Positions 25,153-35,700 of a stretch of DNA of 54,737 nucleotides are shown one piece after another. Every line of letters begins with the position of its first letter. Positions within the stretch are counted from its first letter, which is position 1. Source of the DNA: Anaerolineaceae bacterium UBA3924 (GTDB taxonomy: Bacteria; Chloroflexota; Anaerolineae; Anaerolineales; Anaerolineaceae); contig DGEO01000034.1 of the NCBI GenBank assembly GCA_002385985.1, forward strand, positions 112,521 through 167,257, read 5' to 3'. Position numbers and translations under genes: made by a program. The notes below the pieces were generated by a model that saw only the letters and a list, made by a program, of their open reading frames with translations, searched no databases and was not told where the DNA came from.

Positions 25153-26907
25153 ATGTCAGTCGCAGAGTTCACTCTTCCCCAATCGTTCGAAGGCGACCGC
25201 CGCGGGCCGGTGCGCTGGGTCGTGTCACACGGCCTGCGCCAGTGGCCGGTGCTGCTCATCGCCCTGATCGGCGCGTTCGGCAACGCGGCGCTGGCTTCCG
25301 TCGTGCCGGTGCTCACCGGTCAGGCGGTTAATACGGTCATGAACCGGGCCACCCCGGACCTTGAGGAGCTGACCCGCCTGGCGATCATCATGGCCGGCAC
25401 GCAGCTGCTGCGCGGCTTTATCCAGTTCATGCGCAACGGGGGTTTCGAGTTCATGGCCCAGGCGGTGGAGCGCAGCGTGCGCGAAGAGCTGTACGTCAGC
25501 CTGCTGGGCAAGAGCATGACCTTCCACAACCTGCAGCCGGTCGGGGACACCATGGCCCGGGCCACCAACGACGTGCGCGAGGTCAACTACCTGTTCAGCC
25601 CGGGCGTCAACGTGGTGGTCGGCTCGCTCAACTTCCTGATCATGCCGCTCGTCCTGGCGCCCCGCTACCATCCCAGCCTGATCCTGGTGCCGGCCCTGTT
25701 TGTGGTCCTGTATGCCTTCACGCTGGCGCTGTACATGGGCGCGCTGGCCCCGGTCACCGACCAGGTGCGCGCCGCCTTCGGCCGCCTGAACACCCGCCTG
25801 GCCGAGGCCCTGGACGGGATCGAGACGGTCAAGGCCGCCTCGCAGGAGGAGGCCGAGGTGGAGCGCTTCAAGCACAACGTGGACCGCTACCGCCTGGCTT
25901 CGATCAAGCAGGGTGATGTTGAAGCCCGCTTCCTGCCGCTGCTGGTCTACTCGGCTGCGCTGGCCGGCGGGCTGTTCCATGCGCTGGTGCTGTTCCGCCA
26001 GGGGCAGCTGGACGTCGGGCAGGTGGTCGGGTACTTCGGCGTGCTGATGATGCTGGACTTCCCCACCTACGCCTCGCTGTGGGCCTATTCGCGCATCGCT
26101 TCCGGGCTGGCCGGGGCGCGGCGCATTCTGGAATTGATGAACCGGGAGAACAACCTGGACCAGAACGAGCAGGGCTACGCGGCACCCATGCGCGGGAAGA
26201 TCGAGTTCCGCCATGCCACCTTCGCCTACGACGACGGGCAGCCGGCGGTGGAGGATATCACCTTCACCGTAGAGCCGGGGCAGACGGTGGCCATCGTCGG
26301 GCAGACCGGCTCGGGCAAGACCACGCTGGCTCGCCTGGTCAACCGCACCTACGACGTCACCTCCGGGCAGGTGCTGGTGGACGGGGTGGACGTGCGCGAC
26401 TGGCAGCTGGAATCGCTGCGCCAGCAGATTTCCATCATCGAGCAGGACATCTTCCTGTTCTCGCAGTCCATCCACGACAACATCGCCTTTGGCCGGCAGA
26501 CCGCCACCCGCGAGGAGGTGGAAGCGGCCGCGAAGTCGGCGCAGGCGCATGAGTTCATCACCTCCTTCAACGAGGGCTACGACACCATCATCGGCGAGCG
26601 AGGCGTCACGCTTTCGGGCGGGCAGCGGCAGCGCCTGGCGCTCAGCCGGGCCTTCCTGACCAACCCGAGCATCCTGATTCTGGACGACTCCACCAGCGCC
26701 ATCGACAGCGCCACCGAAGACCGCATCCAGCAGGCCATCTTCGAGGCCGCCCGCGGGCGCACCACGTTGATCATCACCCACCGCCTGTCGCAGATCCGCT
26801 GGGCGGACCTGATTGTGGTCATGCGCCGGGGGCGGGTGGCCGCGGTGGGCACGCACGACGAGCTGATGGCCACCTCACAGGCTTACCGCAACATTTTTAG
26901 CGGCTAG
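25153..26907 (+). CDS. ABC exporter half-transporter A (degenerate Walker B)
   Basis: The 584-residue protein has a six-helix ABC transmembrane domain (about 25-320) followed by a nucleotide-binding domain: Walker A GQTGSGKTT, Q-loop SIIEQDIFLFSQ, signature LSGGQRQRLAL, Walker B ILILDDSTSAID and H-loop THRLSQ. The catalytic Glu after Walker B is Asp (LDDS), the hallmark of the non-hydrolysing site in heterodimeric type IV exporters such as TM287/288 and BmrCD. It pairs with the product of the next gene, 9 nt downstream. Substrate unknown (lipids, drugs or peptides are typical). No ribosome site; see the -10 box 6 nt upstream. Confidence 0.93.
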   Translation: MSVAEFTLPQSFEGDRRGPVRWVVSHGLRQWPVLLIALIGAFGNAALASVVPVLTGQAVNTVMNRATPDLEELTRLAIIMAGTQLLRGFIQFMRNGGFEFMAQAVERSVREELYVSLLGKSMTFHNLQPVGDTMARATNDVREVNYLFSPGVNVVVGSLNFLIMPLVLAPRYHPSLILVPALFVVLYAFTLALYMGALAPVTDQVRAAFGRLNTRLAEALDGIETVKAASQEEAEVERFKHNVDRYRLASIKQGDVEARFLPLLVYSAALAGGLFHALVLFRQGQLDVGQVVGYFGVLMMLDFPTYASLWAYSRIASGLAGARRILELMNRENNLDQNEQGYAAPMRGKIEFRHATFAYDDGQPAVEDITFTVEPGQTVAIVGQTGSGKTTLARLVNRTYDVTSGQVLVDGVDVRDWQLESLRQQISIIEQDIFLFSQSIHDNIAFGRQTATREEVEAAAKSAQAHEFITSFNEGYDTIIGERGVTLSGGQRQRLALSRAFLTNPSILILDDSTSAIDSATEDRIQQAIFEAARGRTTLIITHRLSQIRWADLIVVMRRGRVAAVGTHDELMATSQAYRNIFSG

Positions 26908-26916
26908 AACACATCC

Positions 26917-28737
26917 ATGGGTTTCTTTTCCGGACTGAACGCTGAGAAATACGACCGCCAGTACTCCGACCGCGAGCTGGTCCGGCGGATCGCCGCCTTT
27001 TTTAAGCCGCAGTGGAAGCGGCTGCTGGCCGTCACCGCGGCGGTGCTGCTGGTCTCGGGCGCGGGCGCGGCCTACCCGCTGATCGTGTCCTACGGGGTGG
27101 ATATGCTCGCCGGCGAGGTCACCATGCTGGGGATCTCGCTGGTGGCGCTGGCCGTGCTGGCCGCCGGGCTGCTGACCTGGTTCGCCAACTGGATCCGCCG
27201 CCGCCTGACGGTGCGCACCATCGCCGACGTGCTGGCCGACCTCTCGACCCGGGCTTTCTCCTCGGCGGCGCGCCACGACCTGTCGTTCTACGACCAGTTC
27301 TCCTCGGGGCGCATTGCCTCGCGCATCACCACCGACACGCTCGAGTTCGGGCAGCTGGTCACGCTGGTCACCGACCTGATCGCGCAGCTGACCGAATCGC
27401 TGATCATCGCCGTGGTGCTGGTGCGCATCAACTGGCAGCTCTCGCTGTGGCTGTTCGCCATGATCCCGATTGTGTTTGCCATGGCCATCGGGTACCGCAA
27501 GCTGGCCCGCAGGGTCACCCGCGAGGGCATGCGCGCCATGGCCACGGTCAACGCCACGATCAAGGAAACGGTCAGCGGGATCGCGGTGGCCAAGAACTTC
27601 CGCCAGGAAGCGGCCATCTACAGGCAGTTCACCGACGCCAACACCACCTCCTACAAAGTCAACGTGCGCCGCGGGCTGACGCTGGCGGTGGTCTTCCCCA
27701 CGCTGAACGCGTTCGGCGGGCTGATGTCGGCGCTGCTGGTGTACGTGGGCGGCATGAGCGCGGCCGAGGGCGCCATCACGGCCGGGTCGTGGTACCTGTT
27801 CCTGATGAGCCTGGACCGCTTCCTCTTCCCGGTGATGAACCTGTCCTCCTTCTGGACGCAGATCCAGAACGGCCTCTCGGCGGCGGAGCGCGTCTTCGCC
27901 CTGATCGACGCAGAGCCTTCGGTGGTGCAGATTGAGGAGCGGCCGGCGCCGCGGCTGGAAGGCCGGGTGGACTTCAACCACGTATTCTTCCATTACAAAG
28001 ACGGCGAGCCGGTGCTGGAGGACTTTGACCTGCACATCCGCGCGGGCGAGAACGTGGCCCTGGTGGGGCACACCGGCGCGGGCAAGTCTTCCATCGCCCG
28101 CCTGCTGGCGCGCTTCTACGAGTTCCAGGGCGGGGAGATTTTGATCGACGGGCACGACATCCGCACCTTCGACCTCTCCACCTACCGCTGCCAGCTGGGC
28201 ATCGTCTCGCAGACGCCCTTCCTGTTCGCCGGCACCGTGCTGGACAACATCCGCTACTCCTGCCAGGGGACCAGCCGGGAGGAGATCGAGCGGCTGGCCC
28301 ATCAAATTGGCGACGGCGTCTGGCTGGAGACCCTGCCGCACGGGCTGGAAACTGAGGTCGGCGAGCGCGGCGGCATGCTCTCCATGGGCCAGCGGCAGCT
28401 GGTGGCGCTGATGCGCGTGCTGGTGCAGAAGCCGGCCATCTTCATCCTGGACGAGGCCACCGCCAGCATCGACCCGTTCACCGAGTGGCAGATCCAGCAG
28501 GCGCTGAACATGATCCTGGCGCAGTCGACCAGCATCCTGATCGCCCACCGCCTGTCCACGGTGAAGAGCGCGGACCGCATCATCGTGCTGGACCACGGCA
28601 AGATCATCGAGGAAGGCAGTCACGACCAGCTGATGGCGGCCGGCGGGCACTACGCCGGGCTGTACAACACCTACTTCCGGCACCAGAGCCTGGAGTACGT
28701 CGAGCAGATGCGCCGCATGCGAACCGAGCAGGGTTAA
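26917..28737 (+). CDS. ABC exporter half-transporter B (canonical Walker B)
   Basis: The 606-residue partner has a transmembrane domain (about 30-330) and a nucleotide-binding domain with Walker A GHTGAGKSS, Q-loop GIVSQTPFLFAG, signature LSMGQRQLVAL, Walker B IFILDEATASID (canonical Glu) and H-loop AHRLST. Its altered signature (Met for Gly) would complete the degenerate ATP site formed with the LDDS Walker B of half-transporter A. The consensus site would combine its Glu with A's LSGGQ. This reciprocal pattern shows the two evolved as an obligate heterodimer. The gene starts 9 nt after the first with no evident Shine-Dalgarno, so translational coupling is likely. Confidence 0.94.
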   Translation: MGFFSGLNAEKYDRQYSDRELVRRIAAFFKPQWKRLLAVTAAVLLVSGAGAAYPLIVSYGVDMLAGEVTMLGISLVALAVLAAGLLTWFANWIRRRLTVRTIADVLADLSTRAFSSAARHDLSFYDQFSSGRIASRITTDTLEFGQLVTLVTDLIAQLTESLIIAVVLVRINWQLSLWLFAMIPIVFAMAIGYRKLARRVTREGMRAMATVNATIKETVSGIAVAKNFRQEAAIYRQFTDANTTSYKVNVRRGLTLAVVFPTLNAFGGLMSALLVYVGGMSAAEGAITAGSWYLFLMSLDRFLFPVMNLSSFWTQIQNGLSAAERVFALIDAEPSVVQIEERPAPRLEGRVDFNHVFFHYKDGEPVLEDFDLHIRAGENVALVGHTGAGKSSIARLLARFYEFQGGEILIDGHDIRTFDLSTYRCQLGIVSQTPFLFAGTVLDNIRYSCQGTSREEIERLAHQIGDGVWLETLPHGLETEVGERGGMLSMGQRQLVALMRVLVQKPAIFILDEATASIDPFTEWQIQQALNMILAQSTSILIAHRLSTVKSADRIIVLDHGKIIEEGSHDQLMAAGGHYAGLYNTYFRHQSLEYVEQMRRMRTEQG

Positions 28738-28742
28738 TTCGC

Positions 28743-28768
28743 CCGGGCGGGAACTATTTTCCGCCCGG
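28743..28768 (+). terminator. Possible hairpin after the ABC exporter genes
   Basis: An 8-bp stem, CCGGGCGG with CCGCCCGG, has a 10-nt loop directly after the exporter stop. There is no T-run, so termination is uncertain. Confidence 0.35.
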
Positions 28769-28774
28769 TGCGTC

Positions 28775-28780
28775 TATAAT
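28775..28780 (+). promoter_or_regulatory. -10 box (TATAAT) for the SH3b lipoprotein gene
   Basis: A consensus TATAAT, 42 nt before the ATG at 28823; AAAGGGAAG at about 28806 can serve as ribosome site. The -35 region is not consensus. Confidence 0.5.
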
Positions 28781-28822
28781 CCACTGAAAATTCTCGCTTT
28801 CATCGAAAGGGAAGTAGCTCGG

Positions 28823-29644
28823 ATGAAACCGCTCGCTTTGCTGCTCACCTGCCTGACGCTGATGCTGGCGGCCTGTTCGCCGCTGACGCCCGCCGGACCC
28901 GCTGCGCCCGAACCGACCGGCACACCGACGGCCGCGGTCGAGCCGCCCCCGGCTGTGACCGACCTGCCCGGGGAGCCGCCCATGGCCTCGCTGGACGATG
29001 AGGCCTTCGACCAGGGCCTGGCGGCGGCCATTGAAACCCGGGAATTCGAGGTGCTGGAGCGGCTGATGAAGGCCAGTTTCGGCCTCTCCGCCCTCAACAC
29101 CAGCCTGGACTTCCTCCCGCCGGAGGAGGCGCTGCGCCGGCTGCAGGACGGTCCGCTGGCCGAAGGCTCGGCCCCGCGGGCGGATTTCACCATTTCCGCG
29201 GCGGACGTGCTGGGCGGGCAGGACCCGCTGGCGATGTGGGGACCGGTCGTGTCCCCGGTGCGGGCCTTCTACCTGACCGGGCTGGGACCGGACGCTGAAG
29301 GGGACGGCATCGCGGTCATCGGCCGCGATGAAGAGACCGGAGAGCTGTACTGGCTCGGCCTGCTGCTGCCGCTGGGCGCCCGCTTTGATTCCCCCGTGCC
29401 GGACCCGGCCGCCGTGGTCGAGACGGAGGTGCAGCAGGTTGAGGCGCTGAAGGACATGGCCGTCTACCTGGGGCCTGGCGCGGAGTATGACATCGTCGGC
29501 CAGATCCGGGCCGGAGAGATCGCCCAGGTCACCGGGGCCAGCCAGGACGGCGGCTGGTGGCGCATCTTCTGCACAAACGTCGTCTCCGGCCAGTGCTGGC
29601 TGCCGGCCGACCCGGCGCTGACCCGGGTGGTCAGTGACCATTAG
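28823..29644 (+). CDS. Lipoprotein with C-terminal bacterial SH3 domain
   Basis: The 273-residue protein has signal peptide and lipobox LMLAAC (Cys about 18), a Pro/Thr/Glu-rich stalk, a central region (about 50-205) of no family I recognise, and a C-terminal SH3b-like domain. That domain (about 207-270) reads AVYLGPGAEYDIVGQIRAGE, VTGASQDGGWWRIF and GQCWLPADP. SH3b domains of this type commonly bind peptidoglycan or mediate protein contacts at the cell surface. It is probably lipid-anchored outside the membrane. Isolated by its own -10 and a bidirectional terminator. Confidence 0.82.
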   Translation: MKPLALLLTCLTLMLAACSPLTPAGPAAPEPTGTPTAAVEPPPAVTDLPGEPPMASLDDEAFDQGLAAAIETREFEVLERLMKASFGLSALNTSLDFLPPEEALRRLQDGPLAEGSAPRADFTISAADVLGGQDPLAMWGPVVSPVRAFYLTGLGPDAEGDGIAVIGRDEETGELYWLGLLLPLGARFDSPVPDPAAVVETEVQQVEALKDMAVYLGPGAEYDIVGQIRAGEIAQVTGASQDGGWWRIFCTNVVSGQCWLPADPALTRVVSDH

Positions 29645-29653
29645 CCGGTGAAT

Positions 29654-29685
29654 AAAAAGAGACGGGCGCGCGCCCGTCTCTTTTT
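29654..29685. terminator. Bidirectional rho-independent terminator
   Basis: AAAAAGAGACGGGC pairs with GCCCGTCTCTTTTT around a GCGC loop, giving A- and T-runs on both sides. It serves both convergent genes (ending at 29644 and 29710). Confidence 0.95.
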
Positions 29686-29709
29686 GATTCTGGCGGCATC
29701 ACCCGGCGG

Positions 29710-31452
29710 CTAATCGCGCGCGCCCAGGGTCACCGGCACTTCCACCTCCTCGCCGCCGCGCAGCACGGTTAGGGTCACTTCCTCCCCCGGGGTGCGTTCG
29801 GCCAGCAGGGCCCGCAGGCTGTCCATGCCGTCGACTGGCTCGCCGTCCAGGGCGATGATCACATCCCCGCCGACGAAGACCAGCTGCCCGTCAACCAGCG
29901 CCGGTGTAAAGCTGGCGCGCAGCCCGGCCCGGCGGGCCGGGGAGCCGGCGGCCACCTGCACCACCAGCGCGCCGGTGGCGTCTTCAGGCAGGTCCATGGC
30001 CCCGGCCAGCTCCGGCGTCAGGTCGATCCCGGTGATGCCCAGGTACGCGCCGGAGGCGGGCTGCTGCTCCCCCGGTTCCTCTTCCGGAGCGGGCGTCTCG
30101 GTCGAGGCGGGCGGCGAAATCTGAGCCGACGTGCCCGAGGAGCGGGCCTGCAGCGTGACCGGCACCTCCATCGTCTCCCCTTCGCGCAGGATGGTCAGGG
30201 TCACTTCCTGCCCGACCTCGGTCTGCTCGACCAGGTAGGCGCTGATCTCGTTGATGCTGCTGACCTGGATGCCGTCGATGGCGGTGATGATGTCCCCGCC
30301 GGTCAGAATCTGCCGGCCGGAACCATCCTCGCTTGCCTCCGAGCCGCGCAGGCCGGCCTCCTCCGCCGGGCCGCCCGGGGTCACCGCGGCGATCAGCACA
30401 CCGCGCTGCGCCGGGTCCAGGCCCATGGCCTCGCGGATGGCGGGGGTCAGCGAGGTGCCCGAGATGCCCAGGTAGGGGAACTGGAACTCCCCGGTCTCAA
30501 TCAGCGCCGGCACCACGCGCCTGACGATGTTGGCCGGCACGGCGAAGCCCAGCCCCACGCTGCCGCGCACCGGCGACTGGATGGCGGTGTTCACGCCGAT
30601 CACCTCGCCGTTCAAGTTGGCCAGCACGCCGCCCGAGTTCCCCGGGTTGATGGGGGCGTCGGTCTGGATGATGTTGGGGATGACGAAGCGGGGCGCGTTG
30701 ATGCTCTCTCCGACCGGAAGGTCGCGCCCGAGCGCGGAGATGATGCCGGTGGACATGGAGCCTTCAAAGCCGAAGGGGTTGCCGATCGCCACCACCAGCT
30801 GGCCCACGTCCAGCTGGCTGGAGTCCCCCATGGTCACCGGGACGAGCATCTCGGCGGGCAGGTCCACGCGCACCACGGCCAGGTCCGCGCCGGGGGCTGA
30901 ACCGACCAGCTCCGCGTCCACGATGGTGCCGTCAGAGAAGGCGACCTGAATTTGCCGCGCGCCTTCGACCACGTGGTAGTTGGTGACGATGTGGCCCTCC
31001 TTGTCCCAGACAAAGCCCGAGCCCAGCGCCTGGGCCAGGTTGTCGTCCTCCGGTATGGCGGGATGGTCGGGGGGCAGGCCGAACCCTCCGGTGATGGGCA
31101 CGGCGGTGTAGATGTTCACCACGGAAGGCAGCAGGCGGTCATAAATCTCCTGGTAAGCCTGCTGCAGGGCCAGCACCATCTCGCCCGACCCGGCCTCCAG
31201 CGGGAGCTTTTCGCCGGGTGAAGCGGGTTCCGGGGTTTCCTCCGGGGCCTGGTCCGCCGTCGGAGTGGGGGTGACCTGAGGTTCCGGCTCGACCGGGACG
31301 GCGGTTTCGAGCTCCACCGACAGCGTGGGGGTGGTCTGCTGCCCGCGCCCGATGATGCGGTTAATCACCCCGGGTGTAAAGAATCCGCAGGCCGAGGTGA
31401 TCAGGGCGAAAATCACCAGCCCGGCGATCAGGGTGTGTTTGCGTCTCATCAT
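29710..31452 (-). CDS. htrA: HtrA/DegP-type serine protease with two PDZ domains
   Basis: The 580-residue S1C protease starts at ATG 31452 (GAGGAGGG 4 nt upstream). An N-terminal hydrophobic signal ends in LITSAC, so it is a lipoprotein or anchored. A Pro/Thr/Glu-rich stalk (about 40-85) leads to the trypsin-like domain, with His in IVTNYHVVEG, Asp in GADLAVVRVD and Ser in PINPGNSGGVL. Two PDZ domains follow (about 320-430 and 470-575; ISGTSLTPAIREAMGLDP..., ITGIDLTPELAGAMDLPE...). An acidic Thr/Pro linker separates the PDZ domains. It is an envelope quality-control protease that degrades or refolds misfolded exported proteins. Longer readings upstream to 31689 are Arg/Pro-rich out-of-gene sequence. 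Divergent from the UspA-glucan-synthase operon. Confidence 0.95.
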   Translation of the reverse strand: MMRRKHTLIAGLVIFALITSACGFFTPGVINRIIGRGQQTTPTLSVELETAVPVEPEPQVTPTPTADQAPEETPEPASPGEKLPLEAGSGEMVLALQQAYQEIYDRLLPSVVNIYTAVPITGGFGLPPDHPAIPEDDNLAQALGSGFVWDKEGHIVTNYHVVEGARQIQVAFSDGTIVDAELVGSAPGADLAVVRVDLPAEMLVPVTMGDSSQLDVGQLVVAIGNPFGFEGSMSTGIISALGRDLPVGESINAPRFVIPNIIQTDAPINPGNSGGVLANLNGEVIGVNTAIQSPVRGSVGLGFAVPANIVRRVVPALIETGEFQFPYLGISGTSLTPAIREAMGLDPAQRGVLIAAVTPGGPAEEAGLRGSEASEDGSGRQILTGGDIITAIDGIQVSSINEISAYLVEQTEVGQEVTLTILREGETMEVPVTLQARSSGTSAQISPPASTETPAPEEEPGEQQPASGAYLGITGIDLTPELAGAMDLPEDATGALVVQVAAGSPARRAGLRASFTPALVDGQLVFVGGDVIIALDGEPVDGMDSLRALLAERTPGEEVTLTVLRGGEEVEVPVTLGARD

Positions 31453-31704
31453 ACTTCCCTCCTCGAACAGGCAAGGGTAAGAAACACTGGTACATGATAA
31501 TCGTACCGCGCCAGTATTAACAGAATAACAGAAAGCGGCGAACCGGGCTGAGCCGGGCAGGGGGGCGGGCGCCGGCCGGGTTTCGCCGCGATTCGCTCCC
31601 GGTTGGCTGGCGGGAGCGCGGCGGTCGGGCCGGCGGTTTCTCGAGGGAATGATCGAGGAATGGTAATCGAACGGTAAAGCGACAGTCACCGGTGAGTGAT
31701 TGGA
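31453..31704. other. Divergent intergenic region htrA / uspA
   Basis: About 250 bases with no gene. It must hold the htrA promoter (candidate AT-rich stretch around 31490-31525, including ATTAACAGAATAACAG), but no clear -35/-10 pair is visible on the minus strand. The uspA promoter lies at its right end. Confidence 0.5.
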
Positions 31705-31734
31705 TTGATAAAATCGACCAATTAGATATATAAT
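31705..31734 (+). promoter_or_regulatory. Sigma-70 promoter of uspA-glucan synthase operon
   Basis: -35 TTGATA (31705-31710), an 18-nt spacer and -10 TATAAT (31729-31734). The ribosome site GGAGG lies at 31754-31758. Confidence 0.75.
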
Positions 31735-31764
31735 CCAATGGGAGTTTGTGTTTGGAGGCGGGAA

Positions 31765-32709
31765 ATGTTCAAAAGAATACTGGTACCCCTGGATGGTTCC
31801 CAGCTGGCGGAACTAGCCCTGAAACACGCTCTGCACATCGCCCGGCTCTACAGGTCGCACATCGTATTACTGAGCGTGATCGAAGAAAATCAGCCCGGGA
31901 GAGAGGATGCCGTTGTGGATCCTCTCTCCTGGCAGATTAGCAAATCAGAGAGAGAGCTGTATCTTCAATCCCTGGCCAGCCAGCTGGTATCGGACAGGGT
32001 GACCACCGAGCATGTTGTTCTGGAAGGCCGCTGCGCCGAAGGAATCGTGCAGTATGCTCAGGACGCGAATACAAACCTGGTCGTGATGACCAGTCACGGG
32101 CGGAGCGGCCTGAGCCGCTGGGACATCTCCAGCGTCACGCAGAAAGTCGTTCAAAAACTGTTCCTTCCAGTGCTGGTGGTGCGGGCTTACCAGCCGGCGG
32201 AGGAGGTATCGTACCGCCGTATTCTGGTGCCGCTGGACGGCTCCAAGCGGGCGGAATGCTCCCTCCCGGCCAGCATCGCCCTGGCGGAGGCCTCTCACGG
32301 CAGCCTGCTGCTGGCCAGCGTGGTCCAGCGTCCGGAGCTGCCCCCGGCGGGGCCGCTGGAAAATGAGCTGCGGGAGGCCGCCAGCCGGCTGGTGCAGCTG
32401 ACCCGCGAAGCGCTGGTTCCCTATCTCAACGATCTGAAAAGCCGGTACTCGCTGCCGGTGGACACGCTGGTTCTTGAATCGGACAGCGTCACCCGCTCGA
32501 TTCATGAGCTGGCGGACCGGGAAGAGGTGGACCTGGTGGTGATGTGCGCCCACGGCGCGTCCGGCGGGGCGGAATACCCCTTCGGCAGCGTGGCGTCCAA
32601 CTACTTCCAGTACGGCAATAAGCCGGTGTTGATCATCCAGGATATACCTCCCTCTCTGGCCCGCCCGACCACGGTTGAGCGTGTAGCTGAGAAATACGGG
32701 AAGCGTTGA
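31765..32709 (+). CDS. Tandem universal stress protein (two UspA domains)
   Basis: The 314-residue protein consists of two UspA domains (about 1-147 and 153-290), each starting RILVPLDGS. Each ends with a version of the ATP-binding loop: TSHGRSGLSRWDISS in domain 1 and CAHGASGGAEYPFGS in domain 2. Domain 1 lacks the final GS and domain 2 has a shortened loop (six rather than nine residues between G and GS), so ATP binding may be partial. ATG 31765 follows GGAGG at 6 nt. The stop codon overlaps the start of the glucan synthase gene by one base (TGATG), so the two proteins are made together, linking a stress sensor to glucan synthesis. Confidence 0.92.
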   Translation: MFKRILVPLDGSQLAELALKHALHIARLYRSHIVLLSVIEENQPGREDAVVDPLSWQISKSERELYLQSLASQLVSDRVTTEHVVLEGRCAEGIVQYAQDANTNLVVMTSHGRSGLSRWDISSVTQKVVQKLFLPVLVVRAYQPAEEVSYRRILVPLDGSKRAECSLPASIALAEASHGSLLLASVVQRPELPPAGPLENELREAASRLVQLTREALVPYLNDLKSRYSLPVDTLVLESDSVTRSIHELADREEVDLVVMCAHGASGGAEYPFGSVASNYFQYGNKPVLIIQDIPPSLARPTTVERVAEKYGKR

Positions 32710-35700
32710 TGACCAACCTCGAAGAAACCAGACAACCCCCTGCCGATGCTGAGGAGGCGGCGGATCCCGTCAGTCCTGCCCGCTTCCTGGAGGACCTGGC
32801 CGCCGGGCTGGCCGGTCAGCTGCTGCCCGCTTCTCCGCGGCAGCCTGCCAGATCGGTGCAGGCGGACCTGCGCGCCGTGTTCCAGCGGCTGCAGGACGTG
32901 CACACCTACTTCCAGCAGGCGTCGGTGGAGGAGATCACCCTCACCTACGCCTCGGAATGGATTCTGGACAACTTCTACATCATCCGCCAGGCCGCCCGGC
33001 TGATCAAAGAGGACATGCCGGACGGGTTCCTGCGCCAGCTGCCCAAGCTGACCAGCCCCCCGTACCAGGGCTATACCCGGGCCTACCTGATCGCCCGCGA
33101 GTTCCTGAGCGCTCACCAGTACCAGGTGAACATCGGCGCGCTCTCCAGCCTGCTCGACCGGCTGCAGGACCAGGTGCAGCTGACCATGGGCGAAATCTGG
33201 GCGCTGCCGGTCTTCCTGCGGCTGGTGCTGCTGGACGCGCTGGCCCGCTCGCTGGAGAAGGTGGTGCGCCTGCGCGACCAGACCCCGCTGCCCACCCCGC
33301 CGCTGGAGATGGAGGTCAGCACGGATGAAGTGGTGGCCTCCGCCATCACCGGGCTGCGCGCGCTGGACGACACCGACTGGAAAGAGTTTTTCGAGGACGT
33401 TAACCGGGTCGACCGGATGCTTCGCCAGGACCCGGCGGGCGTCTACGAGCGCATGGACTTTTCCTCGCGCGACCTGTACCGCGACCGCGTGGAAGAGATC
33501 TCGCGCCGCGCAGGGGTGGGGGAGGATCAGGTGGTCGAGGCCGCGCTGGATCTGGCCCGCGAGGCGGCGCAGGCGCTGCAGGAGGCTGAGACGGCAGGCG
33601 ACCGGGACCTGCGGCCGGCGCACATCGGCTACTACCTGATCTCGGACGGCGCGGCCGCCCTGCGCCGGCGGCTGGGGTACCGGCTCTCAGCCCGGGAATC
33701 GCTGGCGGAGTGGGCGCTCAGCCATCCCGGCCTGCTGTACCTGGGCAGCATTGGCCTGTTTGCGGCGGCTTTTCTCTTCACTGCCGTGCGGCTGGCGATG
33801 GCGTACCAGGCCCCGGGCTGGCAGCTGGCGCTGGTGCTGCTGCTGGCCCTGGCGCCGGCGCTGACCGTGGGCACCAGCCTGACCAACTGGCTCTTCACCC
33901 GGCTGCGGACGCCTTCCCGGCTGCCCAAGCTGGAGTGGAAGGAGGGCATCCCGGCGGAGGAGGCCGCGCTGGTGGCCGTTCCGGCACTGCTGACCAGCCA
34001 GGCGGAGGTGGAATCGCTGCTGCGCCAGCTGGAGATGCACTACCTGCGCAATGCCTCACCGAACCTGTTCTTCGCCCTGCTGAGCGATTTCGCCGACGCG
34101 CCCTCCGAGCACATGCCAGAGGATGAACCCCTGCTGGAGGCGGCCGAAAAGGGCATTGAGCAGCTCAACGAGCGCTACCGGCACCCGGACGGCTCGCGGC
34201 CTTTTGTGCTGCTGCACCGCCAGCGCCGCTGGAACCCGTCCGAGGGCGTCTGGATGGGCTGGGAGCGCAAGCGGGGCAAGCTGCACGAACTCAACCGGCT
34301 GCTGCGCGGCGAAAGCGGGCTGTCGTTTGCGCGCATCAGCGGCGGCATTGAGGCGCTGGGGGCCATCCGCTACGTGATCAGCCTGGACGCGGACACCCAG
34401 CTGCCCCCCGAATCGGCGCTGCGTCTGGTGGGCACCATGGCCCACCCGCTGAACCGGCCGGTCTTCCGCCCGGGCACCGATGAAATCGTCGCCGGGTATT
34501 CCATCCTGCAGCCGCGAATTGAAATCAGCCCGCGCAGCGCCAACCGCACCCGCTTCTCGCGCATCTACGCCGGCGACACCGGCCTGGACCTGTACACGCT
34601 GGCCGTCTCGGACGTGTACCAGGACTGGTTCGGCGAGGGCATCTTCGTGGGCAAGGGCATCTACGACGTGGACGCCTTCGAGCGCAGCGTGCGGGGCATG
34701 ATCCCGGAGAACACGCTGCTCTCGCATGACCTGCTGGAAGGGCTGCTGGGGCGTGCCGGCCTGGTCACCGACGTGACCATGGTGGAGGATTACCCGGACA
34801 ATTACTTCGCCTACGTCCGCCGGCAGCACCGCTGGATTCGCGGGGACTGGCAGCTGCTGCCCTGGCTGCTCTCGCGGCGGCGGTCGGGGGGCAAGCTGGG
34901 GCCGATTGACCGCTGGAAGATTATTGATAACCTGCGGCGCAGCCTGCTGGCCCCGGCGCTGATGTTCTTCCTGACGCTGGCCTGGGCCGTGCTGCCCGGT
35001 CCGCTCTGGGCCTGGACGCTGCTGGCGGTCGGGTCGCTGGCCGTGCCCATGCTGACCAGCCTGATCGGCGGGGCGGTGCAGCTGGCGCAGGGCGAGGGCG
35101 CCGCCGGTGTCGGCAGAACGGTCGGGCTGGATATGCTGCGCTGGATGCTGGCGGTGGTTTTTCTGCCGTTCGAGGCGCTCAACGCGCTGGATGCCATCGG
35201 CGTGACGCTCTACCGCCTGCTGATCAGCCGCCGCCACCTGCTGGAATGGACCACCGCCGCCCAGACGGTGCGGCTGGTGCGCAGCCTGCCCGCCCGGGTG
35301 GTCGCCTGGGTGGAGATGACCGTCGCCATCCTGTGGGTGCTGGCCGTGGCGGTGCTGGTGGGGCTGCTGCGGCCCGGCGCGCTGTGGGCCGCGGCGCCGC
35401 TGCTGCTGCTGTGGATCGCCTCGCCGCAGATTGGCGTGATCCTCAACCAGGCGCCGCCCCGCCGCCAGGAAACGCTCACCCCGGAGGAGATGGAAGAGCT
35501 GCGCCTGATCGCACGGCGCACCTGGTCCTTCTTCGAGCGCTTCGTCGGGCCCGAGGATCACTGGCTGCCGCCCGATCACTTCCAGGAATGGCCGGTGGGG
35601 CAGGTGGCGCACCGCACCTCGCCGACCAACATCGGCCTGCTGCTGACCTCCACGCTGGGGGCCTTCGCGCTGGGGTACATCGACCAGTTCATGCTCTCCG

